Positions 1 through 7,873 of a stretch of DNA of 55,140 nt are shown one piece after another. The stretch is taken from the NCBI GenBank assembly GCA_964649195.1, contig CAZYPK010000013.1, positions 1 to 55,140 on the forward strand. The letters are read 5' to 3'. A program made the position numbers and the translations under genes. The stretch is from JTS-RE9 sp964649195. GTDB lineage: Bacteria; Planctomycetota; Phycisphaerae; Phycisphaerales; Phycisphaeraceae. The stretch's first letter is position 1; every line of letters begins with the position of its first letter. The notes beneath the pieces are model-generated. The model did not search any database. It had not been told where the DNA came from and saw only the letters and a program-made list of their open reading frames with translations.

Positions 1-84
1 CTGGGCCGGGGCTTGCGCAAAGCCTTCAGCCCCAGCCACCCCAAAGTTCTCAGGCTCCGGGGGCCGGGGGCCGGGCGGGGCTTA
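1..84. repeat. Right part of a GCCCCAGCCACCC-ended intergenic repeat
   Basis: The window opens inside a copy of the family seen complete at 10179-10364. It shares the GGGCCGGGGCTT arm, the CCCCAGCCACCC end and the trailing AGTTCTCAGGCTCCGGGGG and GGGCGGGGCTTAT blocks. It lies just beyond the 3' end of the minus-strand gene that ends at 101. It has no credible coding capacity. Confidence 0.7.
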
Positions 85-100
85 TGCGGAAGGAGGGCAT

Positions 101-1750
101 TCAGGGCCGATGCCATTCGTGGCAACCGGCGCAGCTGGTCAGTTCGTTCCAGCGGCCATGCGCATGTCGTTCGCGCAGTGATCGGCTGTTGCGCCATATC
201 TCGAAAAGCGAAGCGATCCTGGTGTCGCCGATGATCTCTTCGCCCAGCCAGTCCTGATCGCAGCGCGGCACCGTGCCATCGGAAAGGATGCTCAGTCTGC
301 GAGTCAGTTGCCGGCAGCCGACGCGGCGCGGCGGCGCCATCAGCACGGGGCTTTGCTCCGGGGCGATGGGCAAGGCGCGGGTGCGGCCGGTGGTGGCCGG
401 CTCGATGACCGCGTGGCCGGTGAAGTGCATCCAGCGATCGAAGAAGGATTCCATGTCCGGCAGGGTTTGGCGCGTCTTCACCAGCCGGGGCACGATCCAA
501 GGCAGCCCGCCGCCGCGACGGCGCCGCTCGGTCAGCAGCCATTGCAGATTGCGGGTCACGGCGGCGAACCGATCCGCTCCCATGACCCGTTCATACGTGG
601 CGGCGGTGTCCGCGTTGAGCCGGACCGAAAGCACATCGATCGGCGAATCGAGGATGGCGGCAAGCTGCGATTCCTCAATGAGCAGATCGGTCTCGATCGT
701 CAGGCCCAGCACGCGCGAAGTTCGCGTCGCCTGAACGATGTCCTGCCAGTCGGGGTGGAGCAGTGCATCGCCCAGGCCGCCCAGCGTCAGGGCGATGTCG
801 CCTGCATCGCCCAGTTCCTCGATGATTCGCCGGGCATGATGCGGCGCCATCGGCGGGCGGGTGAACTGCGCGTAATGATGCGGCGTGATCGGTCCCCGCA
901 CCAGGCGATCGGGGGTGATTTCCAGCGTGATCTGCTGCGGCAGAAAGCGATCGGAGAAATCCAGAACCGAGGCGAGGTCGCATGTCGCCTCCGCATCGCT
1001 TCGTTCCTCGCCGCCGGTGATGATCGCATCGAGCAGGGCGGCGGAGCGCGGCGTGTCATAGATGAAACGCCTGGCGCAGCCGCGCACGGCAGGGGGAATC
1101 TGCACGCAGACATCCAGGCCGATCGGGTCCGCCTGCGGCTTGGTGGGCACGTAGCCGAGCATGTGGCCAAAGCCCGCGTGGTTCCGGGCAAGGTTCTCGA
1201 TCAGGTCGCCCGCCAGCGCGATGCCCGCCAAACCGGGCGGCGCCTGCGTGAAGACCATCTTCATCGAATGGGGCGCTTCCAGATGTTTGATGATCACCTG
1301 CCTGCACCAGTGAGGATCGACCAGCGGCCAGTCGGCGCCGACAAGCAGCGCGGAATCGGCCTGTGCAAACTTCATGGCATCGGCGAGCGGGGCGGCCGGG
1401 AGCAGTTCGTCGTAACAGGTGGCCGACCCCAGCCCGCCTCGCCAACTGTGCAGCGACCATTTGCGCCCGGCCAGCCGCGATCGCTGCTGCGTATCCGTAT
1501 GGGAAGGAGTTTCGCAGGCGAAGGTTCGCACCGGCTTGTCGATCAGATCAAGATCGAGTGATGAAAGCGGCGCCTGTCCGACGGGATGCACGAGCACGAT
1601 GGATTCGATGGCATCGACCTGCGCCACGCGCATGAGCGTTCGCTGAAGGATCGACTGTCCTGCAACGCGATGCAGCAGCAGCGAAGGCAGACCCAGCGGG
1701 GTCTGTCTCAGGTCCATCGGGATGAGGGCGACGACTTTCATCTGCTTCAT
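101..1750 (-). CDS. NTP-transferase-like / degenerate radical SAM-SPASM protein
   Basis: 549 aa. Residues 1 to about 230 begin MKVVALIPMDLRQTPLG and resemble a sugar-nucleotide or CMP-sugar nucleotidyltransferase fold (GQSILQRTLMRV). Residues from about 280 resemble a radical SAM barrel (GDIALTLGGLGDALLHPDW), but the expected CxxxCxxC cluster is absent: the segment reads LEITPDRLVRG. The C-terminus keeps a SPASM-like set of cysteines (CRQL, RLSILSDGTVPRCDQDW, then CAGCHEW). The start is 3 nt after the stop of the Maf-like gene, so the two are co-transcribed. Context suggests synthesis or transfer of a flagellin or surface sugar; that role is inferred. ATG at 1741 is an alternative start. Confidence 0.7.
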   Translation of the reverse strand: MKQMKVVALIPMDLRQTPLGLPSLLLHRVAGQSILQRTLMRVAQVDAIESIVLVHPVGQAPLSSLDLDLIDKPVRTFACETPSHTDTQQRSRLAGRKWSLHSWRGGLGSATCYDELLPAAPLADAMKFAQADSALLVGADWPLVDPHWCRQVIIKHLEAPHSMKMVFTQAPPGLAGIALAGDLIENLARNHAGFGHMLGYVPTKPQADPIGLDVCVQIPPAVRGCARRFIYDTPRSAALLDAIITGGEERSDAEATCDLASVLDFSDRFLPQQITLEITPDRLVRGPITPHHYAQFTRPPMAPHHARRIIEELGDAGDIALTLGGLGDALLHPDWQDIVQATRTSRVLGLTIETDLLIEESQLAAILDSPIDVLSVRLNADTAATYERVMGADRFAAVTRNLQWLLTERRRRGGGLPWIVPRLVKTRQTLPDMESFFDRWMHFTGHAVIEPATTGRTRALPIAPEQSPVLMAPPRRVGCRQLTRRLSILSDGTVPRCDQDWLGEEIIGDTRIASLFEIWRNSRSLRERHAHGRWNELTSCAGCHEWHRP

Positions 1751-1753
1751 CTC

Positions 1754-3688
1754 TCACGCGATCATGGCAACCTGACGTTGCGGGGTTTTTCGCCTGCGGT
1801 AATCGGCGGTCCGCTCACCGGCGATGTCGAACATGGCCAGCGTTTCGGCGTAGGCCTGGCGCAGCCAGTCGATGTTGTCGATGTCGCGTTCGAGCTGACT
1901 CCGCTGCCTGGTGTGCGGGTCCGCCTCGCGGTCGCCGTCGTTCTCGATGGCGCGATCGGCCCGCGCTCTGCGGAAGACGCCGACGGTGTTGAGTTCGTTG
2001 ACCAGGCTGAAGGTGTGGCCGAGTTTTTCGACGGCTTTCTTGTTGCGTTCGAGCCGCTCGAAGAGGCGCGCCATTTTTTTGGGGTCGCGCTGCTGTTGGA
2101 TCATCTGCCGAAGAATCGGAAGCGTGTCTTCCGCGAGCCGATCGAGTTCGCGCACATCCTCGATGCGTTGGCGAAGCAGTTCTTCGAGTTCTTCCAAACG
2201 ATGGTCGCCGGCATCGCGAGGGGGGTGTGGAATCTCAGGCACGGGTCGCGTGGCATGTTCGCGCAGCCCATCGGCGAAGGTGGTGACGGTCGTGCCGCTC
2301 TTGCGGACGCCGCCCTGCGTGGCATCGAGAATCCGCTGGGGGGCCTTGGCGAAGTCTCGCTCGAACTGCTTGAGGTAGGTGACCATCTGCTCATCGGAGT
2401 AGATGGGCTGGCCGTGAATATCCTCCAACTTTTGCAGATGGCGGCGATGTCGGACGATGCGCTGCCATTCCATCATTTCGAGCGTGTTGAACTGTCCCAG
2501 TTCGTTGGCCCAGACATCATGAATCGCCGTGCCGGGGCAGTAGTAGAGGCCATCGGAGAAGCCCAGGTCCTGGCCGATGAACATGATCGGATCGCAGCCC
2601 AGATGCTGCGCGAGGTAGAACGACAGGTGCGCCACGGTGGCGCCGGCCGCGATCGGGATGCGGGGCCTGGCGAGGGGGCCGAGCAGGCGATCGAGGAAGC
2701 CGTTGTGCGTCAGACGAACCGGGCCGGGGAAACTGTCGAGGATGGCGGCGTTTGATTTCGCCTCCGCGACGAGCGTGACGCCGGGCAGCGGCGGCAGGCC
2801 CTCGTAGAATCGGCGGGAGATTTCGTGGTAATCCAGCGCGGTGACGAAGTCGGGCTTGATGCCGCGATCCAGCAGCGGCTTGAGCGTGGTCTGCGCGGTG
2901 ATGACGATCACATGGCGGCGAACATCAGGATCCGAAAGCAGGTGTACGTTCTTCGCCAGGCTCGGACCCGCGCTGACGCAGACGGCGGGGAAGCCGCGGG
3001 CGAGGTTGTGCAGATCATCCGTCGTCGCGCCGGCGACGTAGCAAGGCAGATTGGCGCAGAGGTTGTTGTAGGTGCGCGTCGCGTTGACCAGAGCCGTGGC
3101 GACGTTGGTGCGGCAGAAGGACATCGCCTCGGTGACCAGCCGGCCAAAGCGCTGAAGCTGCTCGCCGTGCATCTGCCGACATGCGGGATGCGTGATCAGG
3201 ATCGTGCCTTGCGTCAGGACCGCCGCGTATCGCTCGATGCGGCTGAGCAGGGCGGCCCGATCGGTGGCGGCATCGGTGATGATCACGCAAGACCGCCCCA
3301 GCCAGGCGGTGTGATCGATGCGCTCCAGCACGGCACGCCACTGCGCCAGGTCCGGTTCATGCACCAGCAGCACGCTCTCGTCATTCATCCGCGGCGCCAG
3401 ATGGGCCAGGTGATATCCCAGGCCAACGCCCAGGGCGACGACGCAGGCATGTTTCCGCAGATCGACCGGCTCGACCAGCTTGACCGCCTCGGCGGCGGGA
3501 TCGAACCGGCTGGCCAGGGCGAGCGGCCTGCCTTCGTGAAGCATCGTGGCGGTGAGCAGCCCCGACTTGGCGGCGGACCACTCCAAAGGCGCCGGGGCCA
3601 TCTCGCGCAGTCGCCGGGCCAGCGCAGGATCAAACCGCCCCAGTGCGGCAAGGTTGGCATCGAGGATGGAAGAAGAAATCGCAGTCAC
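1754..3688 (-). CDS. Motility-accessory-factor (Maf/DUF115) glycosyltransferase-like protein
   Basis: About 644 aa. The core FPAVCVSAGPSLAKN, followed by VIVITAQTTLKPLL and GIKPDFVTALDYHE, is the signature of the MptE-like/DUF115 domain in flagellin-modifying Maf proteins, which transfer nonulosonic acids to flagellin. HLGCDPIMFIGQDLGFSDGLYYCPGTA is a second conserved block. The last 150 residues are charged and helical. I place the start at GTG 3688 because the longer frame to 3781 runs into a large hairpin repeat (3736-3795). The downstream gene follows after 3 nt. No flagellin gene is in the window, so the substrate is unknown. Confidence 0.75.
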   Translation of the reverse strand: MTAISSSILDANLAALGRFDPALARRLREMAPAPLEWSAAKSGLLTATMLHEGRPLALASRFDPAAEAVKLVEPVDLRKHACVVALGVGLGYHLAHLAPRMNDESVLLVHEPDLAQWRAVLERIDHTAWLGRSCVIITDAATDRAALLSRIERYAAVLTQGTILITHPACRQMHGEQLQRFGRLVTEAMSFCRTNVATALVNATRTYNNLCANLPCYVAGATTDDLHNLARGFPAVCVSAGPSLAKNVHLLSDPDVRRHVIVITAQTTLKPLLDRGIKPDFVTALDYHEISRRFYEGLPPLPGVTLVAEAKSNAAILDSFPGPVRLTHNGFLDRLLGPLARPRIPIAAGATVAHLSFYLAQHLGCDPIMFIGQDLGFSDGLYYCPGTAIHDVWANELGQFNTLEMMEWQRIVRHRRHLQKLEDIHGQPIYSDEQMVTYLKQFERDFAKAPQRILDATQGGVRKSGTTVTTFADGLREHATRPVPEIPHPPRDAGDHRLEELEELLRQRIEDVRELDRLAEDTLPILRQMIQQQRDPKKMARLFERLERNKKAVEKLGHTFSLVNELNTVGVFRRARADRAIENDGDREADPHTRQRSQLERDIDNIDWLRQAYAETLAMFDIAGERTADYRRRKTPQRQVAMIA

Positions 3689-3735
3689 GGTGCTGATGCT
3701 GATTATCGGAACGAAAGGGATCGCGGCTTGAAATG

Positions 3736-3795
3736 CAGGGTAAAAGCATATGGGAGGGCGAGGCTCCCGCTCTCCCGCCATATGCTTTTACCCTG
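3736..3795. repeat. 60-bp palindromic hairpin
   Basis: Perfect 18-bp arms (CAGGGTAAAAGCATATGG at 3736-3753 and its complement at 3778-3795) enclose a GC-rich centre (GAGGGCGAGGCTCCC) that is itself partly self-complementary. A direct repeat TTGAAATGC flanks both sides. It lies between divergent genes (minus strand from 3688, plus strand from 3881), so it is more likely a REP/MITE-type element than a terminator. Confidence 0.8.
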
Positions 3796-3880
3796 GTTTG
3801 AAATGCTTCCCACTTGGCATACGCCCTGCGATCGGGCACAATGCCTGGCATCCATATTCCCCGTGGCAGGAAGCACGCCG

Positions 3881-4111
3881 ATGAATCAGATCGACCGCAA
3901 ATCCCGCGAGCCGCGCGACCTTCATCGCGAGATGATCGATGAGACCAGCCGGTGGCTGTCGTGGGCCTTGTCGCAGGGGCGCGATCTTCCGCGCATCCCC
4001 ACACGTATGGTCGATCATGGCGGGTTCTCCAAGCTGCTCAAGCAGCCCGGCGCCAAGGCGCTCGTGGCCCGCTGGTGGAAGCGGGTGCTCGACATGCTGC
4101 CGGATCGGTGA
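3881..4111 (+). CDS. Small hypothetical protein (76 aa)
   Basis: It starts MNQIDRKSREPRDLHREM after an AGGAAG ribosome site and ends KRVLDMLPDR. It is basic, probably all-helical, with no signal peptide or membrane segment. It contains WLSWALSQGRDLPRIPTRMV and a lysine/tryptophan-rich tail. I do not recognise a family. The clear ribosome site and position between a repeat and the next gene support it as real. Confidence 0.55.
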   Translation: MNQIDRKSREPRDLHREMIDETSRWLSWALSQGRDLPRIPTRMVDHGGFSKLLKQPGAKALVARWWKRVLDMLPDR

Positions 4112-4231
4112 GCCGGCCACTGGAGTGCTCCTGATCAAAGGTCGATGATTCCATCATCGCAACCCTGTCCGGTTGGTCGTGCGATCGGTCTGTCCTTGTT
4201 TTCCGGTTTCGCGTTTTCCCCACGAGGCATC

Positions 4232-4984
4232 ATGACGGCTAAAGCCCTTATCAGCACCGGTTGGCGCGTTCGTCTGGGCGGCATGGCGGCGATGTTCGTC
4301 GGCTTCTGCGCCTTCTTCCTCTACGATGGATTCGTCGGCTACCCCAGGCAGCGCGACATCCACGATCAGTTCACCGCCTACATCGCCGCCACCTACGACA
4401 TCAAGATCCTCCAAGGCCTGGAGCCGACCAATCATGACGCCTTCATGGAAATCGCCGTCACGCAAACCGGCAAAGGCAAGATGGCGCTTTATGAAAGCTG
4501 GGATGAACATGCCGCGAAAAACGGCCTGCCTCCGTCGGGCAAGGATGGCAAGGACATCCGGGCGATGGAGAAGAACGACAGCTCGATCCTCTGGCAGAAG
4601 ATATTCGGCTTCGGCCTGATTCCGCTCGCCGTGATGATGGTTTACGCATGGGTGCAGACCTTCAGCCGATGGGTCGCGGCGGATGAGAACGGCGTCACCA
4701 CCAGCGGCGGCCAAAGCGCGCCCTGGGCTTCGATGATCAAACTCGACAAACTCCGCTGGCCCAAGAAAGGCATCGCGTTCCTGTATTACGACGATGCGGA
4801 CAAGCGCATCAACCAGCGCATCCTGCTCGATGACTTCAAGTTCGATCGCGTCGCCACCGAACAGATCGTCCGCGCCATCGAGGAGCATCTGAAGGATGAC
4901 CAGATCGTCGGCGACATCCGTGAAACCGAACGCGACAAACGAAAAGCGGCGGCAGTGAAGGAAGAACCGGCGGAGGGGAAGTAA
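4232..4984 (+). CDS. Membrane protein of unknown function (250 aa)
   Basis: Start chosen at MTAKALIST after CGAGG; upstream in-frame ATG codons lack a ribosome site. There are two membrane segments, at about residues 15-33 (MAAMFVGFCAFFLYDGFVG) and 128-148 (GFGLIPLAVMMVYAWVQTF). Between them is a polar loop of roughly 95 residues. The C-terminal part (about 150-250) looks like a small beta-rich cytoplasmic domain ending in a lysine/glutamate-rich tail. No catalytic motif is seen. It is probably in a short operon with the membrane protein at 5173, although an AT-rich repeat separates them. Confidence 0.7.
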   Translation: MTAKALISTGWRVRLGGMAAMFVGFCAFFLYDGFVGYPRQRDIHDQFTAYIAATYDIKILQGLEPTNHDAFMEIAVTQTGKGKMALYESWDEHAAKNGLPPSGKDGKDIRAMEKNDSSILWQKIFGFGLIPLAVMMVYAWVQTFSRWVAADENGVTTSGGQSAPWASMIKLDKLRWPKKGIAFLYYDDADKRINQRILLDDFKFDRVATEQIVRAIEEHLKDDQIVGDIRETERDKRKAAAVKEEPAEGK

Positions 4985-5002
4985 GAGTGAGAGAGCGGAA
5001 AA

Positions 5003-5147
5003 TGCTAATACTTATTACTTAATGCTTAATACTTAATGGCTATTTCGATCAACGATGCAGCGGATCGCAGGAGTATGTTCACGTAACCTTCGCATTGGCT
5101 TTCCAATAACTATTAAGCATTAAGTAATAAGCATTAGCCTTTTTCCG
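5003..5147. repeat. AT-rich TAATACTTA inverted-repeat element, copy 1
   Basis: The left arm (AATACTTATTACTTAATGC, then TTAATGGCTATTTCGATC) is mirrored by a right arm of AATAACTATTAAGCATTAAG and TAATAAGCATTAG. Two other copies lie at 39447-39487 (left arm only) and 52636-52732 (both arms). The AT content contrasts sharply with the GC-rich neighbourhood. No ORF is inside. Confidence 0.8.
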
Positions 5148-5172
5148 ATCTCCTGCCTTCCCAGGTGGCCCG

Positions 5173-5970
5173 ATGGCGTCGTCAGTCGATCTCGAACTCA
5201 AGCCTGGTTCTCCGCCTCCGCGCGTGGTGCTTTTCAGTCGTGCGGCCGGGTTCGCCGTGGCTGCGGGATTTTTCCTGCTGGCCGGGCTGATCGCCGGCGT
5301 CGTCGTCGAAGGCGGCGCCGGTGAAGGGCTGCGGGGCGTCGGCCTGGTGTTGGCCGGCTGCATGGGCCTGGTCGGTTTCATCATGTACCTCGTCGCCCGC
5401 AGGCGCCAGCGCGTGGTCAACGCCATGGCCGCCGGCGATTACCACGTCCACTGGGTCTATTCCGCGCAGGAATGGCAAAACCACATCAGGGCCGAACGGA
5501 GCCGGCTCCGGCGTCACGCCCGCCTGTTCGCCCTGATCTTCGCCGTCACGGCCGGCATCTTCCTGTTCATCGGATTCCAGGCCGAAGGCATGACCGGCCT
5601 GGAACTCGGTCTGCTCACCGCCATCAGCGCAGGCGGCATGTTTCTGCTCGGCTACGCCATCGGCGCCTTCATGCAGATCTGCGAACTGGTCGCCTTGCGA
5701 CATCAGGCGCTCCACGGCGGCGAGGCGTTCATCAGTCGCCTGGGGCTCTTCATCGCGGGCGCTTACTGGCCCTGGCGCGGCAGCGGCGTCTATCTGCTCC
5801 ATACCGTTCTGGAGCGAAAACCCGACGCCCAGCTTCGATTCACTTTTCACATCGTTGCGAAACATTCCTACAACCAGGATGTGATCGTGCCGGTGCCTTA
5901 TGGCCGCGAGGATGATCTGTTGATCCTGGTGCGGGAAATGGAAATTTCATCCAAGACGGACGAACAGTAG
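5173..5970 (+). CDS. Polytopic membrane protein of unknown function (265 aa)
   Basis: Four probable membrane helices: about residues 17-38 (VLFSRAAGFAVAAGFFLLAG), 45-70 (LRGVGLVLAGCMGLVGFIMYLV), 115-135 (FALIFAVTAGIFLFIGF) and 143-170 (LELGLLTAISAGGMFLLGYA). A soluble C-terminal domain of about 80 residues follows, with WRGSGVYLLHTVLERKP and FTFHIVAKHSYNQD. The loop after helix 2 contains a helical HVHWVYSAQEWQNHIRAERS segment. I recognise no named family. It ends 6 bp before the stop of the convergent lipoprotein gene. Confidence 0.7.
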   Translation: MASSVDLELKPGSPPPRVVLFSRAAGFAVAAGFFLLAGLIAGVVVEGGAGEGLRGVGLVLAGCMGLVGFIMYLVARRRQRVVNAMAAGDYHVHWVYSAQEWQNHIRAERSRLRRHARLFALIFAVTAGIFLFIGFQAEGMTGLELGLLTAISAGGMFLLGYAIGAFMQICELVALRHQALHGGEAFISRLGLFIAGAYWPWRGSGVYLLHTVLERKPDAQLRFTFHIVAKHSYNQDVIVPVPYGREDDLLILVREMEISSKTDEQ

Positions 5971-5976
5971 CCCGCC

Positions 5977-7821
5977 TCATTTCAAAACCTTGTCCAAAGC
6001 CCTTTCCACCGTGCTCATCTGTCCGCGCAGGTCGCCATCTTCATCGCGCCAGACCTGAAGGTGGAACGAATCGCGGTGCTTGATCGCCTCGGCGATCCAT
6101 TCCATCGGGCGGCGAATCCTGCGCGATCCTTCCGTTCCATCCGCCTTTTCTTCACCATCATCAGCCTCGCCGCCTTGCTTCGGCGGTTCGATCGCCGCCG
6201 GTTTTCCGGGCTGTTTCGCCGACCGGGCCTGCGCTTCCATTCGTTGCCAGAACCGGTTCAGTTCCGCCGTGAGAGCCGCCAGCTCCGGCGCCTGCGTCAG
6301 CGCGGACATGATCAGGCGGTCCTTCTGCTCGAAGGAGTATCGCGCAAAGTCCTTGCCGCCGGTGAAGCGAAGGGATTCGTCGGCATGGGCCGCGGCGCAT
6401 TCGTGATAGAGCGATTCCTGGGTGCAGATGAGGAACCAATCCCCCACGCGGCCGTAGGTGAGCCGGGTCAGGCCGGCGGCATCGGGCAGCTTGAACATGC
6501 GAGCCGTTTCCGGGTCCTTGATCTGCCTTGTGAGGGTGTCGCCGAAGTCCGCGATGCGATAGGTCAGGCCGTCCTTGCGAACGGTGCGGCTGCCGATGAT
6601 GCCGCCCAGCAGATCGAGCCTGCTGACATCGGCCAGAAAGTGAAGCCCGCCCACGATGCGGTTCAGTTCGGCGGTCACGCCGGGGTCCTTCATCCGAATG
6701 GCGACCCCCACGCCGGGCACCGCGGTGCCGGGGTTGGGCGTGATGCGATCCCCCTCGATTCGCGTGAGAAACACGACGATCGGCGCCGCGAGCCTGGGCA
6801 GGACATCCTTCTCCATCGTCTTGGGAAAGACGAAAAGGTTGAGCGCGCCCAGGCCTTTGGCGTCCTTCTTGACGATGTTCAGGCTGGCGGCGGTGATGGT
6901 GGAAGCTGGCATGAAGCCGAAGTTCACATCGTTGCCGTGATCGAACTGCTGGTAGAGATCATCGAGCTTGTCGATGGCGCCCGCGTAGTGGGCGTGCAGC
7001 GTGTCACCCTGCATGGCAACGGAAGCCACATGATGATTCTTGCGCAGCCCGTCGCGCGTGTAGAAGAAAAAGTCGCGGTCTTTGGGCAGCTTGACGAGCA
7101 GGTTCTGAAAGCGTTCATCCTCGACGATCGAAGGCGCGACAGGCCCATTCATGCGCGGCAACGAGTGACCGGGCAGGCCGCTCGCCGTCGCCCTGATCCG
7201 CTCGGTCGCGAAGGTCAGCACCGATTCGAAATACATCTGAAACTCGAGCGGCGCGACCATCAGCCAGTCGTCGTACATGGCGAACAGAAGCCGGCCATCC
7301 TTGCTGGTGAAGGTCTGAAAGGGTCGCGTGTCCTGATGCGGCGGCCGGTGCATGGGCAGCAGCGGCATGATGGAGGGCAGTTCATCCAGATGACGCCGGG
7401 CCGCGCGCGAGACCAGGACATAAGCCGTCTGGGTGTCGCCTTTTTCGCCGATGATCGCCAGGCTGTTGCCGAAGTAGCGATCGGTCAGCGCGGCTTCATC
7501 CATGTTCAGCGCCTTCGCCGCCGCGTCCCACATGCCCGGCGGTCGAAGCCCGGCGATGGTGCTCCACAAATGCTTCACCAGCGGATCATCGGCGCGCTCG
7601 TCGCGCCACCTGGCCATGTCGTCAAATTGCAGATAAAACCGCGCCTCGGCGGGGCAGAAATGGGCCACGCTGTCGGCGGGGATGTTCGCGGGATTCGGGG
7701 GAAACATCCGAAAGCGCAGCGGCTGCGGCGCCTCCTGCCTCACCTGGCAACCGACCAGCGATGCGATGAACACCATCGCGGCGGCAACCACCATTCGCTG
7801 GGCAAGTGATGAAAACATCAT
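5977..7821 (-). CDS. Predicted lipoprotein of unknown function (614 aa)
   Basis: The N-terminus MMFSSLAQRMVVAAAMVFIA followed by SLVGC is a type II signal peptide with lipobox LVGC, so the mature protein is probably membrane-anchored from Cys25. The body has repeated AxFYLQFDD- and LVSRAARRHLDEL-type segments resembling Planctomycete DUF3352-like proteins, but I cannot assign it firmly. A lysine/glutamate/proline-rich low-complexity stretch lies at about residues 540-570. The gene faces the operon at 4232-5970 and is read toward it. Confidence 0.65.
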   Translation of the reverse strand: MMFSSLAQRMVVAAAMVFIASLVGCQVRQEAPQPLRFRMFPPNPANIPADSVAHFCPAEARFYLQFDDMARWRDERADDPLVKHLWSTIAGLRPPGMWDAAAKALNMDEAALTDRYFGNSLAIIGEKGDTQTAYVLVSRAARRHLDELPSIMPLLPMHRPPHQDTRPFQTFTSKDGRLLFAMYDDWLMVAPLEFQMYFESVLTFATERIRATASGLPGHSLPRMNGPVAPSIVEDERFQNLLVKLPKDRDFFFYTRDGLRKNHHVASVAMQGDTLHAHYAGAIDKLDDLYQQFDHGNDVNFGFMPASTITAASLNIVKKDAKGLGALNLFVFPKTMEKDVLPRLAAPIVVFLTRIEGDRITPNPGTAVPGVGVAIRMKDPGVTAELNRIVGGLHFLADVSRLDLLGGIIGSRTVRKDGLTYRIADFGDTLTRQIKDPETARMFKLPDAAGLTRLTYGRVGDWFLICTQESLYHECAAAHADESLRFTGGKDFARYSFEQKDRLIMSALTQAPELAALTAELNRFWQRMEAQARSAKQPGKPAAIEPPKQGGEADDGEEKADGTEGSRRIRRPMEWIAEAIKHRDSFHLQVWRDEDGDLRGQMSTVERALDKVLK

Positions 7822-7873
7822 CAGGTTTCCGGTAAGGATCGGACAAGATCGCTGTGATCGGATTGAGAATACT

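Noticed and set aside
13..234. Small plus-strand frame at the window start
   Set aside because: Arg/Gly-rich translation of repeat DNA overlapping the end of the real minus-strand gene.
3689..3781. N-terminal extension of the Maf-like protein
   Set aside because: The frame passes through the large palindrome and its residues do not look like the family.
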